Source: Zasmidium citrigriseum (lineage: Eukaryota > Ascomycota > Dothideomycetes > Mycosphaerellales > Mycosphaerellaceae). From it: a stretch of 64,000 nt of DNA. Each line of letters starts with the position of its first letter. Position 1 is the stretch's first letter. The stretch covers positions 496,001 through 560,000 of the forward strand of contig NHNW01000006.1 in NCBI GenBank assembly GCA_002786025.1. Direction: 5' to 3'. Made by a program: the position numbers and the translations under genes. Under the pieces are notes generated by a model. That model saw only the letters and a list, made by a program, of their open reading frames with translations. It was not told where the DNA came from and did no database searches. Shown in pieces: positions 52,033 through 63,645 of this stretch.

Positions 52033-53505
52033 TCAACCGTCGCATCTATACCACAACATAGTGCCCGTCCTCTGAGGGAGATCGATGTTCTTGCAAATTC
52101 CCGGGGTCTCCCAATGGTCGAAACCGATCGGGATATCGCAAACGCCGCTGACAAGAGTAGAGACGCAACCATCAATGGCTTTAAGATAGAAGGTGTTGCT
52201 CTCGTCTCTGACGGGCCAACAGCCTGTTAAGGCGGGAGTGCCAAATGCTCCTGCGTCGACTTCCCAACGGTTTCCCCACCCGTCGCAATCGGGTTCGTCT
52301 GTGAATTCGAAGAATGTGAAGAAGCGGTGACCAGGTACAATGCGTCCGGAAGCATCGGCGTCGATGGACACGTTTTGAGATGAGAAGCGTCTGGCTTCTG
52401 TTTGGGTGCTTCTGGGGGCTGGAGAGGCGTTGGTTGCATCAGAATTGATGCTCTTGGTTGGCACATCATTACCTTGGGAGTCTCGCTTGACATCGGTGAC
52501 GGCGTTCTCGGATGAGATGCTGAAGTCCACAGCTGGTTCCGGGATGGTGTAGTGATCGTTCGAAGTTGGAATGCTGGTCGGCAAAGTGCCTGCGTCTGAA
52601 GCGCGGGCTTTGATGCTGCTGCTCAGGGGAGCATCCTCGACTACAGAGCCGTTGCCAGACATTCGGTCGACGTCGCAGTGGCGGTAGAGCATTAATTCCG
52701 TCCCATAGTACTCTCTTATCCAGTCGAGATGCCAACAGTCCCCTTCCACAGTAGGGAATTTGTCATCATTTGCACAGGGTCCCCCCGTTGATAGGATTCC
52801 GAGATCACATCCCAACACTTCATCGATGTAGAGTGCATTGACATCGTTCGAGAGCGTGTAGCATGCTTCGATTTGTGGGCCGCCGAGCGCTGTGCGGGTT
52901 CCCGTGCTCTCCTGGCAGGCGATGTGCTCGTTGCCATCATGAAATTGATAGAAGACGACACCGGGAGTTGGTACGGCGCTGTCGCTAGAAATCGCTGGAT
53001 TCGCAGTGGCCATAGACACGTCGCGAGTCGGGGAATGACCGATGGCCTCAGAGCGCTCACACATTTCACCAAATCCTTCCTCATCACGAGCCTCAACACC
53101 CTCACACTTCCGATAAAGACTCAACCCCTCCCTCTCAAACTCCCCCAGCTGCACACAGTGCTGCACCTGAACCTCGAAATCCTCTGAACCAGGATACTCA
53201 TCCCCATCATTCGTGTGCACCACCCAAACCTTACATCCCACAGTCTCTGCGACGTACAGGGTGTTGTACTGCGGGTCGGTGAGGTCGAACCAGCCCTCGG
53301 ATTGAGGGTCGTCGAGAACCCATTTGTTGCCGTGGGTCGTGCCGTTGTTGAAGGTGCAGTCGGTGCTGGTGAATTGCCAGAGTTCGACGTAGAGGTAGGG
53401 GTCGGTGGTGAGGGATGGGTTTGGCGGGGAGCGGTTCTTGATGATGGAGCGGGCGGTGGCGAAGGTGGCCGCCGTTAGGAGGGTGATGGCTGAGAAGAGC
53501 CTCAT
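52033..53505 (-). CDS. Secreted protein with three six-cysteine modules
   Basis: Single exon, 490 aa. Residues 1-18 form a signal peptide (MRLFSAITLLTAATFATA). Three modules share the cysteine plan of the downstream gene: module A at about 35-135 (C50, C91, C117, C134, lacking cysteines 2 and 4), module B at about 183-277 (C197, C215, C233, C244, C257, C277), and module C at about 394-488 (C407, C429, C447, C456, C471, C488). Linkers are Ser/Thr/Asp-rich and include DVKR and EARR basic sites. It lies 515 bp upstream of the seven-module gene on the same strand, suggesting local duplication and module gain or loss. No known family is recognised. The product should be secreted and disulfide-stabilised. 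Confidence 0.85.
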   Translation of the reverse strand: MRLFSAITLLTAATFATARSIIKNRSPPNPSLTTDPYLYVELWQFTSTDCTFNNGTTHGNKWVLDDPQSEGWFDLTDPQYNTLYVAETVGCKVWVVHTNDGDEYPGSEDFEVQVQHCVQLGEFEREGLSLYRKCEGVEARDEEGFGEMCERSEAIGHSPTRDVSMATANPAISSDSAVPTPGVVFYQFHDGNEHIACQESTGTRTALGGPQIEACYTLSNDVNALYIDEVLGCDLGILSTGGPCANDDKFPTVEGDCWHLDWIREYYGTELMLYRHCDVDRMSGNGSVVEDAPLSSSIKARASDAGTLPTSIPTSNDHYTIPEPAVDFSISSENAVTDVKRDSQGNDVPTKSINSDATNASPAPRSTQTEARRFSSQNVSIDADASGRIVPGHRFFTFFEFTDEPDCDGWGNRWEVDAGAFGTPALTGCWPVRDESNTFYLKAIDGCVSTLVSGVCDIPIGFDHWETPGICKNIDLPQRTGTMLWYRCDG

Positions 53506-53842
53506 GTTGATAGTGAGCGAGGTAGTGGATGTTGTGTCGCTATGATGTTGGTGATTCTGTTGCTTGAGGAATGGATGTTGGTGTTGTTGGAGGAAGAGAG
53601 GATGAAGCCAGGTGAGGGGCTTATAAAGGCGCTGTCACATGCAAATGCACTAGCCGGATTAAGCCGAAGGGGAGCTGTGAAGTGAGTAGCAAACAAACTT
53701 AGCGAGCATGTGCAGGAGTGTCAGACCATGCCATTACTTCATTCAGTTGAACAGCTGTCCGGCACTAAATCTACACACAATCATCAGCCACGACTCAAAG
53801 AAAGCATGGGAGAAGTCACAGAGCTTACATTCAGTCTCCAAT
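53506..53842. other. Intergenic: upstream of the three-module gene
   Basis: 337 bp; promoter of the three-module gene and 3' flank of the next minus-strand gene. No distinct element. Confidence 0.4.
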
Positions 53843-54648
53843 CTACTCATACTGCTGCCACTCACCAGCGCCCTGCCACAACGATGCCTGCTCGTATTGC
53901 CCCTGCCTCTGAATCTGCTTCTCCAACCTCCGATTATGCCTCGCCGCATCCCTCTCATACTCCCTCCACCTCTGCGTCTCCCTATAAGCCCTGGCCTCAG
54001 CATCATCATCCGTGGGTACCTGCGCCTGCAGCTCGGGCTCCTTCAACGAATCCAAAATCCTCCGCAACTCCGCAGAAGTCTCTCGCTTCTTCCGCTGTTC
54101 CTCCTGCGAGTCCTTAAACATATTACGAAAACCCGTCAACTCGCCCTGCGTGAGGAAGAAATCGCTGCTATCACGAGTGGCTTTGAGTTTATTGTACTCC
54201 ATGCGGACTGCCGCAGGAAGGTCTGCTTGGATCGGACGGCGGGTGCCGCGGACTTTGCGGTTGATCCAGTGGGGTTCGTGGACTTCGGGGTCGAGGTACC
54301 AGCCTATGTAGACGAGTTAGCATCTGGGGCTTGAAGGGCTTCTAGTGTACTTACCAACGACGGTGCCTTTGGCTGTGAATCTTCCATTGAGCCACAGCTC
54401 GTCGAGTCGCTCTGCGATTAACTTTCTCCCTACGACAGAATTAGCACTTCCATACTCAATTTGCTCCAATGGTCTGTACACTTACGTCTAGAACCCTCAG
54501 GCTCCTCATGATCATCCGCTCCATAGCGTCGCCTGGACACATACCTCCTGGAGACAGGATCATACTCTTTCCTAAATGCGGTACGCTTCTTCTCCACTCT
54601 GCCGCATTGGACAGCGTTATCACCATTGACCTCGGCCTTGATATTCAT
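53843..54648 (-). CDS. Unrecognised small basic protein
   Basis: Three exons, complement(53843..54303, 54355..54429, 54486..54648), give 232 aa. Introns of 56 and 51 nt have good donors (GTAAGT, GTAAGT) and join SRRRKLIAERLDELW and TVVGWYLDPEVHEPHW. The N-terminal 60 residues are basic (VEKKRTAFRKEYDPVSRRYV). The centre holds an aromatic segment, and the last 110 residues are a charged, likely helical region (QEEQRKKRETSAELRRIL, REYERDAARHNRRLEKQ). I recognise no family. The exon structure and codon use make it a convincing gene. Confidence 0.72.
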
Positions 54649-55113
54649 ATCTAGTGGTTTTCCTTTTTCTTTTTTCTTTCTGGTGATGAATGCTGAAAAT
54701 GAAGGTTTCTGGGAACGTCAAACTCAAGTCAGTTGAGTATCTGCGGTAGAAGAGAAGTATGGAAGGAAAGAAGATGACTGACAACAGGGAACCTCGAAGA
54801 TGCTGGCTGGTGAAGAAGATGCTTCATGCAATATCGTCAAAGACAAAGACATGTCTTTATGTCAAGCGCGGATGATCATGTCTCAGTTCTGACATCCGTA
54901 GAACAAAGGTTGGCAATCTCCAGAAATAGGTCGCCATTGTCTTGTCCTTCTGCCACTGATTTCTTTTCGGTGGACATTCGAGTATTGCGTCGTCGCCTGG
55001 GAGCTCCAAAGATAGCGAGTACAATGGGAAGTATGATGTGGTAGTATACATGGCGGTTGTCAGTGCTACAAAATGTACATGTCTTGGGCTTACAGACTCC
55101 AGAGACTCGAGTC
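54649..55113. other. Intergenic region
   Basis: 465 bp; promoter of the basic protein and 3' flank of mL46. Nothing further recognised. Confidence 0.45.
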
Positions 55114-56360
55114 TCACCGCTCTGTGAGCATGTTCCGTACTTGACTCCAGTATCCAGGCTCCACCTGTTTCTCAATCTCCTCCTTGGCCAGCCACGAAAA
55201 GTTCTTGTCTCCGTACTCATTTTTCGAGAGATCAGCCTGGCCAGCCATAATGCGAGACTTGAGGAAGAAAACTTTCTCTCCATACTCCTCTCGCTCGATT
55301 TCTTCTTTTGAAGTGCTGACCAGTCGGTTCGGAGGGATCTTCGAAACGATCGGCGATGCGAAGGCCTTCATGTAGTGTCCAATGGGGTGATTGCCGACTA
55401 CCCAAGTGTTCATGTTGATTCCGCCCGCTTGTATGAGGATACGTTCAGCGGCCTATATCATCATTAGTGTCATGTTCAGCGTCTTGGCAGAGATTTGCTC
55501 ACCTGATGGAGATTCTCCCGTCCATAGACTCTGTCCTCAGGGAACCGCCACTGGCCGTCCTTGTTCTGTATTAGGAGGTATAGACTCCGGTCCAGCTTTC
55601 TGTTCAGACTCCGGACATCATTCTGCTCGTCCGCTTCTGTGATACGCGGCATCGGTCTTTCCACAGCCACCTCTCCAACAGGTTTTCGCTGTCCTTCTCC
55701 AGCTTTCGCATCTCCGCTCACGGCCTCACCGCCAGCCTCTGCATCTCCTTGTGGCTCTCCCTCAATGATGTCCTTGCCCTCCGCATCCCGTATCAGCTTT
55801 TCCACGATGTCTTCAGGCTCACCCAGCTTGCTCCCAACCATGACTTCATCGTTCCAATTCTCGTCATCGTAAGCATTATAGGCGCCAATATCTCTTGCGG
55901 CAGTGCCTCTCCGTGCCGGGATCTTTCGTTTCCATTCGACATCTGCAGGAGTCTCCTTTTTCGTGTAGAAGTATCGTGTGAATGGCAACGCTAATCGCTC
56001 GTTCAGGCGCTTCTGGTAGAGGAAGAAGGCCTTCTCGAACGATGTCAATTCGCGTGTTATTAACGGCGGCCGGGAGAGGACGGGGCTGCATTTGAGGCGG
56101 AATGCCTTCTTGGGTCCTGATGCTGTGACGGGAGGATTCGGTGGGTTGGTTTGTGTTCGCGGTGGCTCTTCTACCACTGCTGCTGTTGCGGCCGATGCAT
56201 GTCGTCTCGACGAATGGCCAGCGAGTCGATGTCGACAGGAGACGCAGACGTTGTCGCGTGAGAGAGCTGGCAAGGCGTTAGACCTGCGTTTTCATTGAGA
56301 TTCATTAAGCAAACCATTTTTGGAGGCTATCCGCCTGGCGCTCTTTTGACTGGCATTCAT
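55114..56360 (-). CDS. MRPL17: Mitochondrial ribosomal protein mL46
   Basis: Three exons, complement(55114..55452, 55503..56266, 56315..56360), give 382 aa. The mL46 signature is clear: SRPPLITRELTSFEKAFFLY, QKRLNERLALPFTRYFY, then the C-terminal MNTWVVGNHPIGHY. The N-terminus MNASQKSARRIASK is a basic, Ser/Arg-rich leader suited to mitochondrial import. Without splicing, this exon meets an in-frame TGA. A 48-nt intron (GTTTGC...GCCAG, with TCTAAC near its 3' end) removes it and joins to ALSRDNVCVSC. That first junction is a deduction. It is a large-subunit component of the mitochondrial ribosome. The middle section contains a Gly/Glu-rich insert. Confidence 0.9.
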
Positions 56361-56883
56361 GATTCAATACAATGGATACAGTGTCTTCACCGTCCAGCAT
56401 TGGGAGACGTCTTGAGGTCCGGGTCAAATTTCGCCGCGGAGGACGGAACTTGCCGACGGGCAATTTGAAGCATCAAACTTCAGCTCGGCCTCTGCTTCTT
56501 CTTCTTCTCCTTCCACATGGCACTATTCCTTATCATGAGTTGGCCATTCGCTTGATGGCTTTCTGATCATTTACATGTGCCCAGACCGAAGGCATCTATT
56601 TCGCTAGCGGCCGCTTCATCCTTCAAGGCGAGCAGTTAGATAGACACTGCCGACATACCCACCATCAGGACGTACGCGCTCCCATTATCGATCGGCAGAC
56701 TATCGATTCGAGTTGGAGATCATTGCGATTCTCGCATATGCCGGGTGAGAACATGCGGGAAGGGCGACAAAAGTTCAGTGCGGCCGAGGGCACGTCCCGG
56801 CAGCGCCTATGCTCCCTGCTTGGTAAACCCGTCTGGTCATCCTGCTCGAAAAGATAGGTATGAAATCAAGACTCTTTCTGAGA
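56361..56883. other. Intergenic: upstream of mL46
   Basis: 523 bp between the mL46 start and the 3' end of the next minus-strand gene. No gene recognised. Confidence 0.45.
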
Positions 56884-57300
56884 TCACGTATCAGGTCCTT
56901 GCGGATATTGCTTCAGCTCCTCATATCTTCTTCGCCGTTCCTCATCCGCCCTCTCCATGGCTTCTGCAGTCCTCTCATCCTCCAGCTTCTTCTCCGACCC
57001 ACCATGGCTATGCCAATACTCTGGGAAGTCTGAATTCTGCGACAGCCATCTTTGCAACGCAATAGGCCTCTTCGGCGCATCTTGCGATTCGGACACCTGA
57101 GATTTCGCACGGCGGACTTTAGACTCGAGCAGCAACAGCGAACTTGAACCCATTGGATCAGAATACGGTGCCCGCTGATTTCCAATCGACCGAGGGATGC
57201 TTTCGGGTGCTTTCTCGTCATCATCGCCGCCACTGGCAGAACTCTTGGGCTTGAATCGGTCTCCTGTGCCAGCGACGACACGCTGCGACCTATCGCCCAT
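56884..57300 (-). CDS. Small charged hypothetical protein
   Basis: 138 aa from ATG at 57300 (MGDRSQRVVAGTGDRFKP), single exon. The first half is Ser/Asp/Pro-rich. A conserved-looking central block follows (LQRWLSQNSDFPEYWHSHGG). The C-terminus is a charged helix (ERTAEAMERADEERRRRYEEL). This layout resembles many small fungal proteins of unknown role, and I recognise no named family. The neighbouring mL46 is on the same strand. Confidence 0.62.
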   Translation of the reverse strand: MGDRSQRVVAGTGDRFKPKSSASGGDDDEKAPESIPRSIGNQRAPYSDPMGSSSLLLLESKVRRAKSQVSESQDAPKRPIALQRWLSQNSDFPEYWHSHGGSEKKLEDERTAEAMERADEERRRRYEELKQYPQGPDT

Positions 57301-60300
57301 GTCAGCTTCGACCTACGACTCTGCAGGTCGTTTCAGCCAACATACCTTTGCTGTCGATCTTGTCCAGCCGACTGCGAGTTTCCCTTGGTCACCATACTCG
57401 ATCACGCCTGTGTGTCTATCACCTATGCTCCCAAGGGATCGTCTCGCGACCTGCAGAGTAATCGGCTGTCTATATTGCAAGGAGGGACAAGCCTTCACCA
57501 ACACACACGTGGATTAGAAGAGCCCTACTTCCTCTGGCCAATCCTCAGCGAACCACCAAATCGGAGGGATCGTTACTCGGGCCGCGGACCAGCCTACTGC
57601 ATCGGCACGCCCAGGATCATTGAGCGAGTCTCGCCTACAGCATTCTTCAAGACGAAGATCGCGATGCACTGCACATATCTCGCGGGCTCTTTCAAAACAT
57701 TCACTCCGAGCCCCATTCATAGGCATTCCAATCCTGAAGGATTCTTGGCCGGCCACCCGATGCAGGGTTCAACTTACTTAGGGCTCGGTTGGCGCCGTCG
57801 ATGGTTTCGGATAGGTCGAAATGGGGAATTCGGTCCACTGGACCAGTGAGCCCTCTGTCGACCGGGCAAGTCAACAGTGGACGTACACACCTTCTTGGAG
57901 AGACTGGTCGGACTTATTCGATAATGGCCAGCACGGGGCGGCATCACGCTGACAAAGGATACAGACGACCTCGTGTTGGTCCCAAAGAACCAGTCGCTTT
58001 CGACATCGAATGTATCGAAATCATGCCTTCTGCTGGTATCAACGCACCACCGCAGGATCCTAACACCCGACGTGTCCGGACCTCATTCCACTGGCCTCCT
58101 GCTCCCAGCAATCCAACCGCCCGTTGACATGCGTACAGTCCCTCTCAATCGCAATGGCAGAGCCGCACCATCACAAGACCACATACATGCCCTCGTTGGG
58201 CAGATTCACACTTGTTTGGAGGAGTCCTCCTGAGGATGTCCACTACGACACGCTTTCTTGCATCAACCGAATTCATTCATTGCGGGCTGCAGCTTCCTGA
58301 AGCTATCCCTCGGTGCCTCCAGATACTTGTTCAGGAACTTCTGGTCGCTGTGCAGAGACATCGGAAACACCTGGGGTTGACGCCGCCGACGCCGACGCGA
58401 TACGTTGCCGGTTGCACGACATGCCCAGCTCGGCCCGTTACGGCGATTGTCGTTTTAATCGGCACTGCGCACCACTTGCGCGCTCGTCTCGTCAGGCGCA
58501 TGTTTCTTCGGCTAAAAAGAGGCATGGAACAGGATTATCGCTCCTCTTCATACTGGGTCAGCTCGCCAGTCCTGCATCCGGCGGCTTTCGTGATGCTTAC
58601 CAAGTGTCTAGGAAACAACGACGGCATGAGATCTACTACGAAAAGACTTGTCGATGCTTCGACTTACATCAGACGCTTGAACGACGAAAATAGCCTCCGG
58701 CTGCCATCTCAATCAAAAATGAGGGAAAGCACGTCACACGACCACAGTATCTTCGAATTCAGCAACGCCATCACAGCTCCCACGGCCTATGCCTCGATCG
58801 TACACTTGGCTTCTCGCCGCCAAAATTGAGCCAGAACACCAGATGGTCTTCTCTCTGCCGGAGCCATCGCCTTATCGCTGTGCCGCTTCGAGGTACCTGC
58901 AAAACAAAAGTCAACATGGACGCAGCTGACATTGATGTAGACGTCAGTGTACTTACCGCCGACTTGCCCCAACAACTCAACGTCGCCGTTGCATCTCGTT
59001 CTCGAACAGGAGCATGCCAACTCGCCAGCGACATTCCGACTTTGATCCTTCGATGCGACAGGAGATTGTCGTCGATTTCAGAGATTTGCGTTCCGACTGA
59101 AGATAGAAGGTGTATTTCTTCGCTGTCGAAGTTGTCAGCCCGTCGATACGAGCAGTATGCCAGGATCTGAACACAGGCTTCATACTTCGCTTTGCTCCAA
59201 TGGCCAAAGACATCGTTCTCGAACAACAATGCCTCCATGACGAGTTCTTTGCCAAGGCTCAGCCAGACACACAATGCTCACAGAAGAGTCCGTAAGCAGC
59301 CGCGGGCAGTTATCCAGCACTGGTTCTCGCCTGGCAACGTCGAATGCGGAAATAGCCGGCTTTCGATGAAAGACGAGAACGGAAGGCAGCACTCGCAAGC
59401 AGCGCATAGCGGTCGGATTCATTCACTCACAAGCCAGCGTCGGTTGCCTAGCAACGAGAAGAAGAGGAACAAGTCAGCTCCAGTAAATTTCTCCTGACAT
59501 GGCGATCCACTACCTCCCCTTCCCACCCCACCATCGTGCCTTGCAGCAAGAACCTGGAAGCGGTGACTCGAGAAGTGTATAGAGAGCAATACAGAGCGGT
59601 CTTCTCTATAGCGCCGACAGCGGCACTGCCATCTTCCTCCCTCGAAAAGGGAAAGCGGCATAGGAAAGAACGAATCAAGTCAATTCCCCTGTGTCCGGAT
59701 GCACCCTTCTCAAAGCTTGAAATTACGACGCAAAAGTCGAAGTTCTCCTTCCCATCGTGCGAATCGGAATGCAACGATTGCACTTGGAAAATGGGATGGC
59801 GGGAGCTCTGGTTTCACATGCCGGCGGGAATATAGAGGAGCTGACAGAAGTGAATGTTCGGATGGAGGGCGTTGGTATGGTATTCCGTAGACTGTCATGT
59901 GATTGCGGGCGCTAAAATGCTGGAGACAGAAGTCGTGGAGAATGGAGCTGGCTCCGCTTGAGTGAATGATGGCGGGTCGTCTGAAAGTGGGACTGGGACT
60001 GGGCTGTTGTCATGGTGTGTCATTTGTGCTACATATAGAGAGATTCTAAGCCTCAGGCTGCAATGTGCTGCGATTGGAGAGTGATCGTCGTTGCCAATGC
60101 TCGTTTGCTCTTCGAAGCATGTGCAGTCGACTGGACTGCAATGCCGCTGATCTCTGGCTATCTCTGATCTTTGGAATTACTCTTTCAGGCAGACGGTTCG
60201 CTTTTCAATTCCAATTTCTCTGAATTCCATATTTCCGGAGAGAGACTAAGCCGAGCGTACAAGATGGGCACAATCTCATTGCCTCGCCGGCTGAAGCAGA

Positions 60301-63300
60301 TAGCGCCAGATTTGTACGCCGCCAGAACAATCGTATGGGGCTGTTGGTGTAAGGAAAGCCGCTGCGGTGGTGTTGATGAAGGTGATATAAGCGGACACGC
60401 CGACGCACGTGCAGTGTGGTTGACAGTTGTCTGTACCGTGGAGATCACGCTGCGGCGGCTCGGTGCATCAATCTGTCGGCATTATTTGGAAGGCTTACCT
60501 CGGGCATGGCACAGGCATGTGGAAGTCAATGCAGAGCAGTTCGTCAGATAGATTGATGTAGCTATCAAACGAGCGCATTTTCTCCACCGGGGAGGTATTC
60601 GTCATTGAGGCCGTCATTCGAGATCATTGTGTGTACCGTTCTGTGATCCGCCAAAGTCACCTACAAAGGAGCAGGCGAATGTATCTGAGCTCCTGCCAGG
60701 CCGTATATATCTAAATCAGATTCAGTGACGGAAGTTCCAATTGACTGAGTCACTTACCGCAGCAGTCCGCCTATTTGTGCTTTGGAGGCTTGACCCCAGT
60801 GTCCTTTTTGCCTGAAGCAGAGGATGTTTGACGTCCATGTAGATCGGACTCCTTGAGTCGCTTCACTGGAGACGTTCGCTGCCCTTCGAATACTCCACCG
60901 ATGCCTCGAGTCCTAGGCTGTGCTCAGTAGATGCAAATAACACCACAGAGACGCTTTGGCTCACTGGCTTTGAAAGAGTTCCTCAGCTCGCCTCCTCTCT
61001 TCAATGGATTGTGTGTTCGACATGGTGGTTACTGAATGATGATGTCTGGTTTGAAGAGCGTTGAATTGACGACTGACTCCTAAAGCTTGCAGTGCGAAGT
61101 GTGCAGATAGGAGATTGCTGAGACCGCTGGTGATCCAAATCATGACCAGAAGGGCGTCGACGGCCACGGTATTTATACACTCTGACATCGTTATCGGAAG
61201 CATGGTAGGGAGAAAGGATAAACGCTGGCCATCCCATGCTCAAACGCATCTGGCCAGCCGCTGGCCGCCGAGGAAGCGATGGGCGCTGGTATCGTGATTG
61301 CCCTCAGGATGGTACGTTTCTGTGCTCGGCATTCGGCTCTCTCTGAGTGGTCAGTCGGACTCAGAGAATTAGAGAGCCGGGTGCACTGATACACAACTCA
61401 ACAGCAGCGCTCAATGTGGTGTTGGATGGCCGGGCTGAGAGAGCGCTTGGCACTCATGAGAGCGTTCGCCATACGAGCACCTAAGACACCATGAGCCAAG
61501 GAGCGCCACGAAAAGGAATGACCAAGCGCCTGTGGCTTAATTTTGTGTAGCTTGATGGTGCCAACGGGCCCTCTGGTGAGGACGGAAGACTTTGAACCAA
61601 TGGATTAGAGCACGCAGGCTCGGAGCCGTCAACGAACGTGGATAAGCCTGCCTCCTGGTGGCGTTTTCAGGAGGTCTGCATGGAGCGTACGAGGAGAAGG
61701 GCGCATAAGCGACTGTCGCTGACAAAAGGCTCACAGTGCATTGAGTCGGGATCTCAGCACGGATTTGTCCTGCCGCTATGGGTACTTCGTGAACGTCTGC
61801 GAGATAAGATATTCCGAACAGAAGTGATCATGGCCAAATGGAGGTAATGGTCGGCGGTCATTCTCGTCAGCTATGATGAGAGTTGGGACACTCGGCCTTA
61901 AGTGCCGAGTAAGTACTGGTAGTGGGAGGCGATGGCAGATCCAGGTGTCCCGGGACCTCAAGGGCCGTCCCTGTGGCCGTCAAGCAATGCTTGCGCTAGA
62001 GGTATGTGTGCAATGGGCCGATTCCGACGGTCTGGAAGCCGTAGAGGCTGCAGTCTGTGGAATGACATGAGACCGCTGCGACAGACACTGTACTCGGCGA
62101 ATTATGCCGATTGGTTAGATGGGAGCCATGGAATAGGACCTCGCTCGCTGCCGAGCTCGCTGGCGACTGAACCGCTTTTAGCATTCTGGTCCCTCCTATT
62201 GCGCCAAACACTGCATAACATTCATGCATTACGGCCCAACGGCTGTATGACACGATACATAATGCATGGCGCCGGGTAACCAGTCATGTGGGTGTCGTGA
62301 AGGCATCTGTCTCACCCCAGAGTGTGCCAAGCAGCAAGAGGGAGTATCGATGGCTTTTGGTACGTCGCTTCAGACCGAGGAGACCCGACTCAGCAAATGA
62401 GCGTTCGAGTGAAAGATGCCGAGGATTTGGACGGTGCAATGATCAGTTCCGACGTCACAAAAAGCGCTGTTCCGGCCACATGAAGTCAGGATAAGCTCGC
62501 ATGCTTTCCGGATATTAGGATCCATCGCTTGACCACTGCCACCAAGTGGGTTCTGGTGGATCTCCCGCTTGATTATATTTAGCCAGGCCCTGTAGTATGG
62601 CAATCATCATGCTGCGTTGACCGTTTTCGTGAAAAGTTCGCTTTCCAAGCACAGACAGTGGATGCCATCTCAGCCCTGGCCCAGTCAGGAAGCCGGCCCT
62701 GCGTCTTCCAACGACAGGAAGACGGGCGCTTTTGCCACAAGCCACACTCGACTACTGCGCATGTGCTACCGGAACGGAAACGGCAGACCAGATTTCTGCG
62801 GGGAGATTGACTGTCGCGAGGATCCAATGTGGCTCGGGAGGCTCGTGAATGGGCTCGACCCGGGACACTGGCTCCAAGCGAAGCCATTTATCAAGGATTA
62901 TGCAACCCTCTCGCCAGGGGCTGGAGTGATCCGCCGTTCCCGGGGGCATGCCAGGACCAAAGCTGATGCCCACTCACGATCGTCAGGGCCGGTTTCTCTG
63001 CTTGATACACCGGCGATACCGTAGTGGGAGCATAAAGGCGGGATCTGCCTCGTTCAGGGCGATTACTTGGCCCTCATTGGCGGCGGAAGGTGTCGAGTTG
63101 TGTGTGACGGGACGGAGGATCCGCGCCCTGGAGGTACCAGTGTTCGCAATGTTGTCGTCGCCTTGTTAGGTGCACCCTCGATCTGTGAGTTGACCACAAG
63201 AATCCAAGGCACATGTCCATCATGACGTCTGCCAGCGCTCGTTATGATACGTCCTCCGCACGTGAATGCCGTCCATGTTGGAGTAGCCATGCCTCCTGTG

Positions 63301-63645
63301 CTCAGGCGCGTTTCAGCTTGGACCTGCGTCGCTTTCGATCGTTCCAGTTGGGAATACGAGCGCTCGGGCTTGCTCGGGAATACGATGATTGCTGATATGT
63401 GTTGATGGGCTTGGAAGAGCCCTTCACGTGTTGGCGAGACAGCCAGGTCAGCCAGGTGAAGTCAGGCACAGAAAGCGCGACAGGGTTTCAGGGTTTCCCG
63501 TCGTGCCGCGGGCCGAACCTTCTTGTCATGGCCCGTGCGCCGCAGCGTCAGAAGGTCGTACATGACGAAGCGGCGACCTTTGATCTTCAATGTTCTCTCA
63601 CTCTCCATTGATTGACGCCTCCAACAAGACTGCGACCGCTACATC
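57301..63645. other. 6.3-kb gene-poor region
   Basis: Only short or overlapping frames on both strands. None shows a domain. A tentative spliced model on the minus strand at 58771-59238 is listed separately. No transposase or reverse-transcriptase remnants, tRNA genes or long simple repeats were seen. Confidence 0.4.
58771..59238 (-). CDS. Possible spliced hypothetical protein
   Basis: Tentative model complement(58771..58896, 58957..59238), about 135 aa. A 60-nt segment (58897-58956) has a perfect GTAAGT donor, a TTGAC-type branch and a TTTTGCAG acceptor. It is a multiple of three, so the frame is open with or without splicing. The protein starts MEALLFENDVFGHW and contains FDSEEIHLLSSVG. 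No domain is recognised. The good intron is the main reason to list it. Confidence 0.3.
   Translation of the reverse strand: MEALLFENDVFGHWSKAKYEACVQILAYCSYRRADNFDSEEIHLLSSVGTQISEIDDNLLSHRRIKVGMSLASWHAPVRERDATATLSCWGKSAVSTLTSTSMSAASMLTFVLQVPRSGTAIRRWLRQREDHLVFWLNFGGEKPSVRSRHRPWEL

Noticed and set aside
58212..58829. 205-aa plus-strand frame
   Set aside because: No domain; it overlaps another frame and the tentative minus-strand model.
60740..61023. Minus-strand micro-ORF (MSNTQSIEERRRAEEL) followed by a basic segment with PRTRGIGGVFEGQRTS
   Set aside because: The two parts look coding, but the only good intron between them (47 nt, GTGAGC...CACAG) puts the second part out of frame. Worth an RNA-seq look, not an annotation.
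62617..63024. 135-aa plus-strand frame with a few Cys and Trp residues
   Set aside because: No recognised pattern, and an antisense frame of similar length overlaps it.
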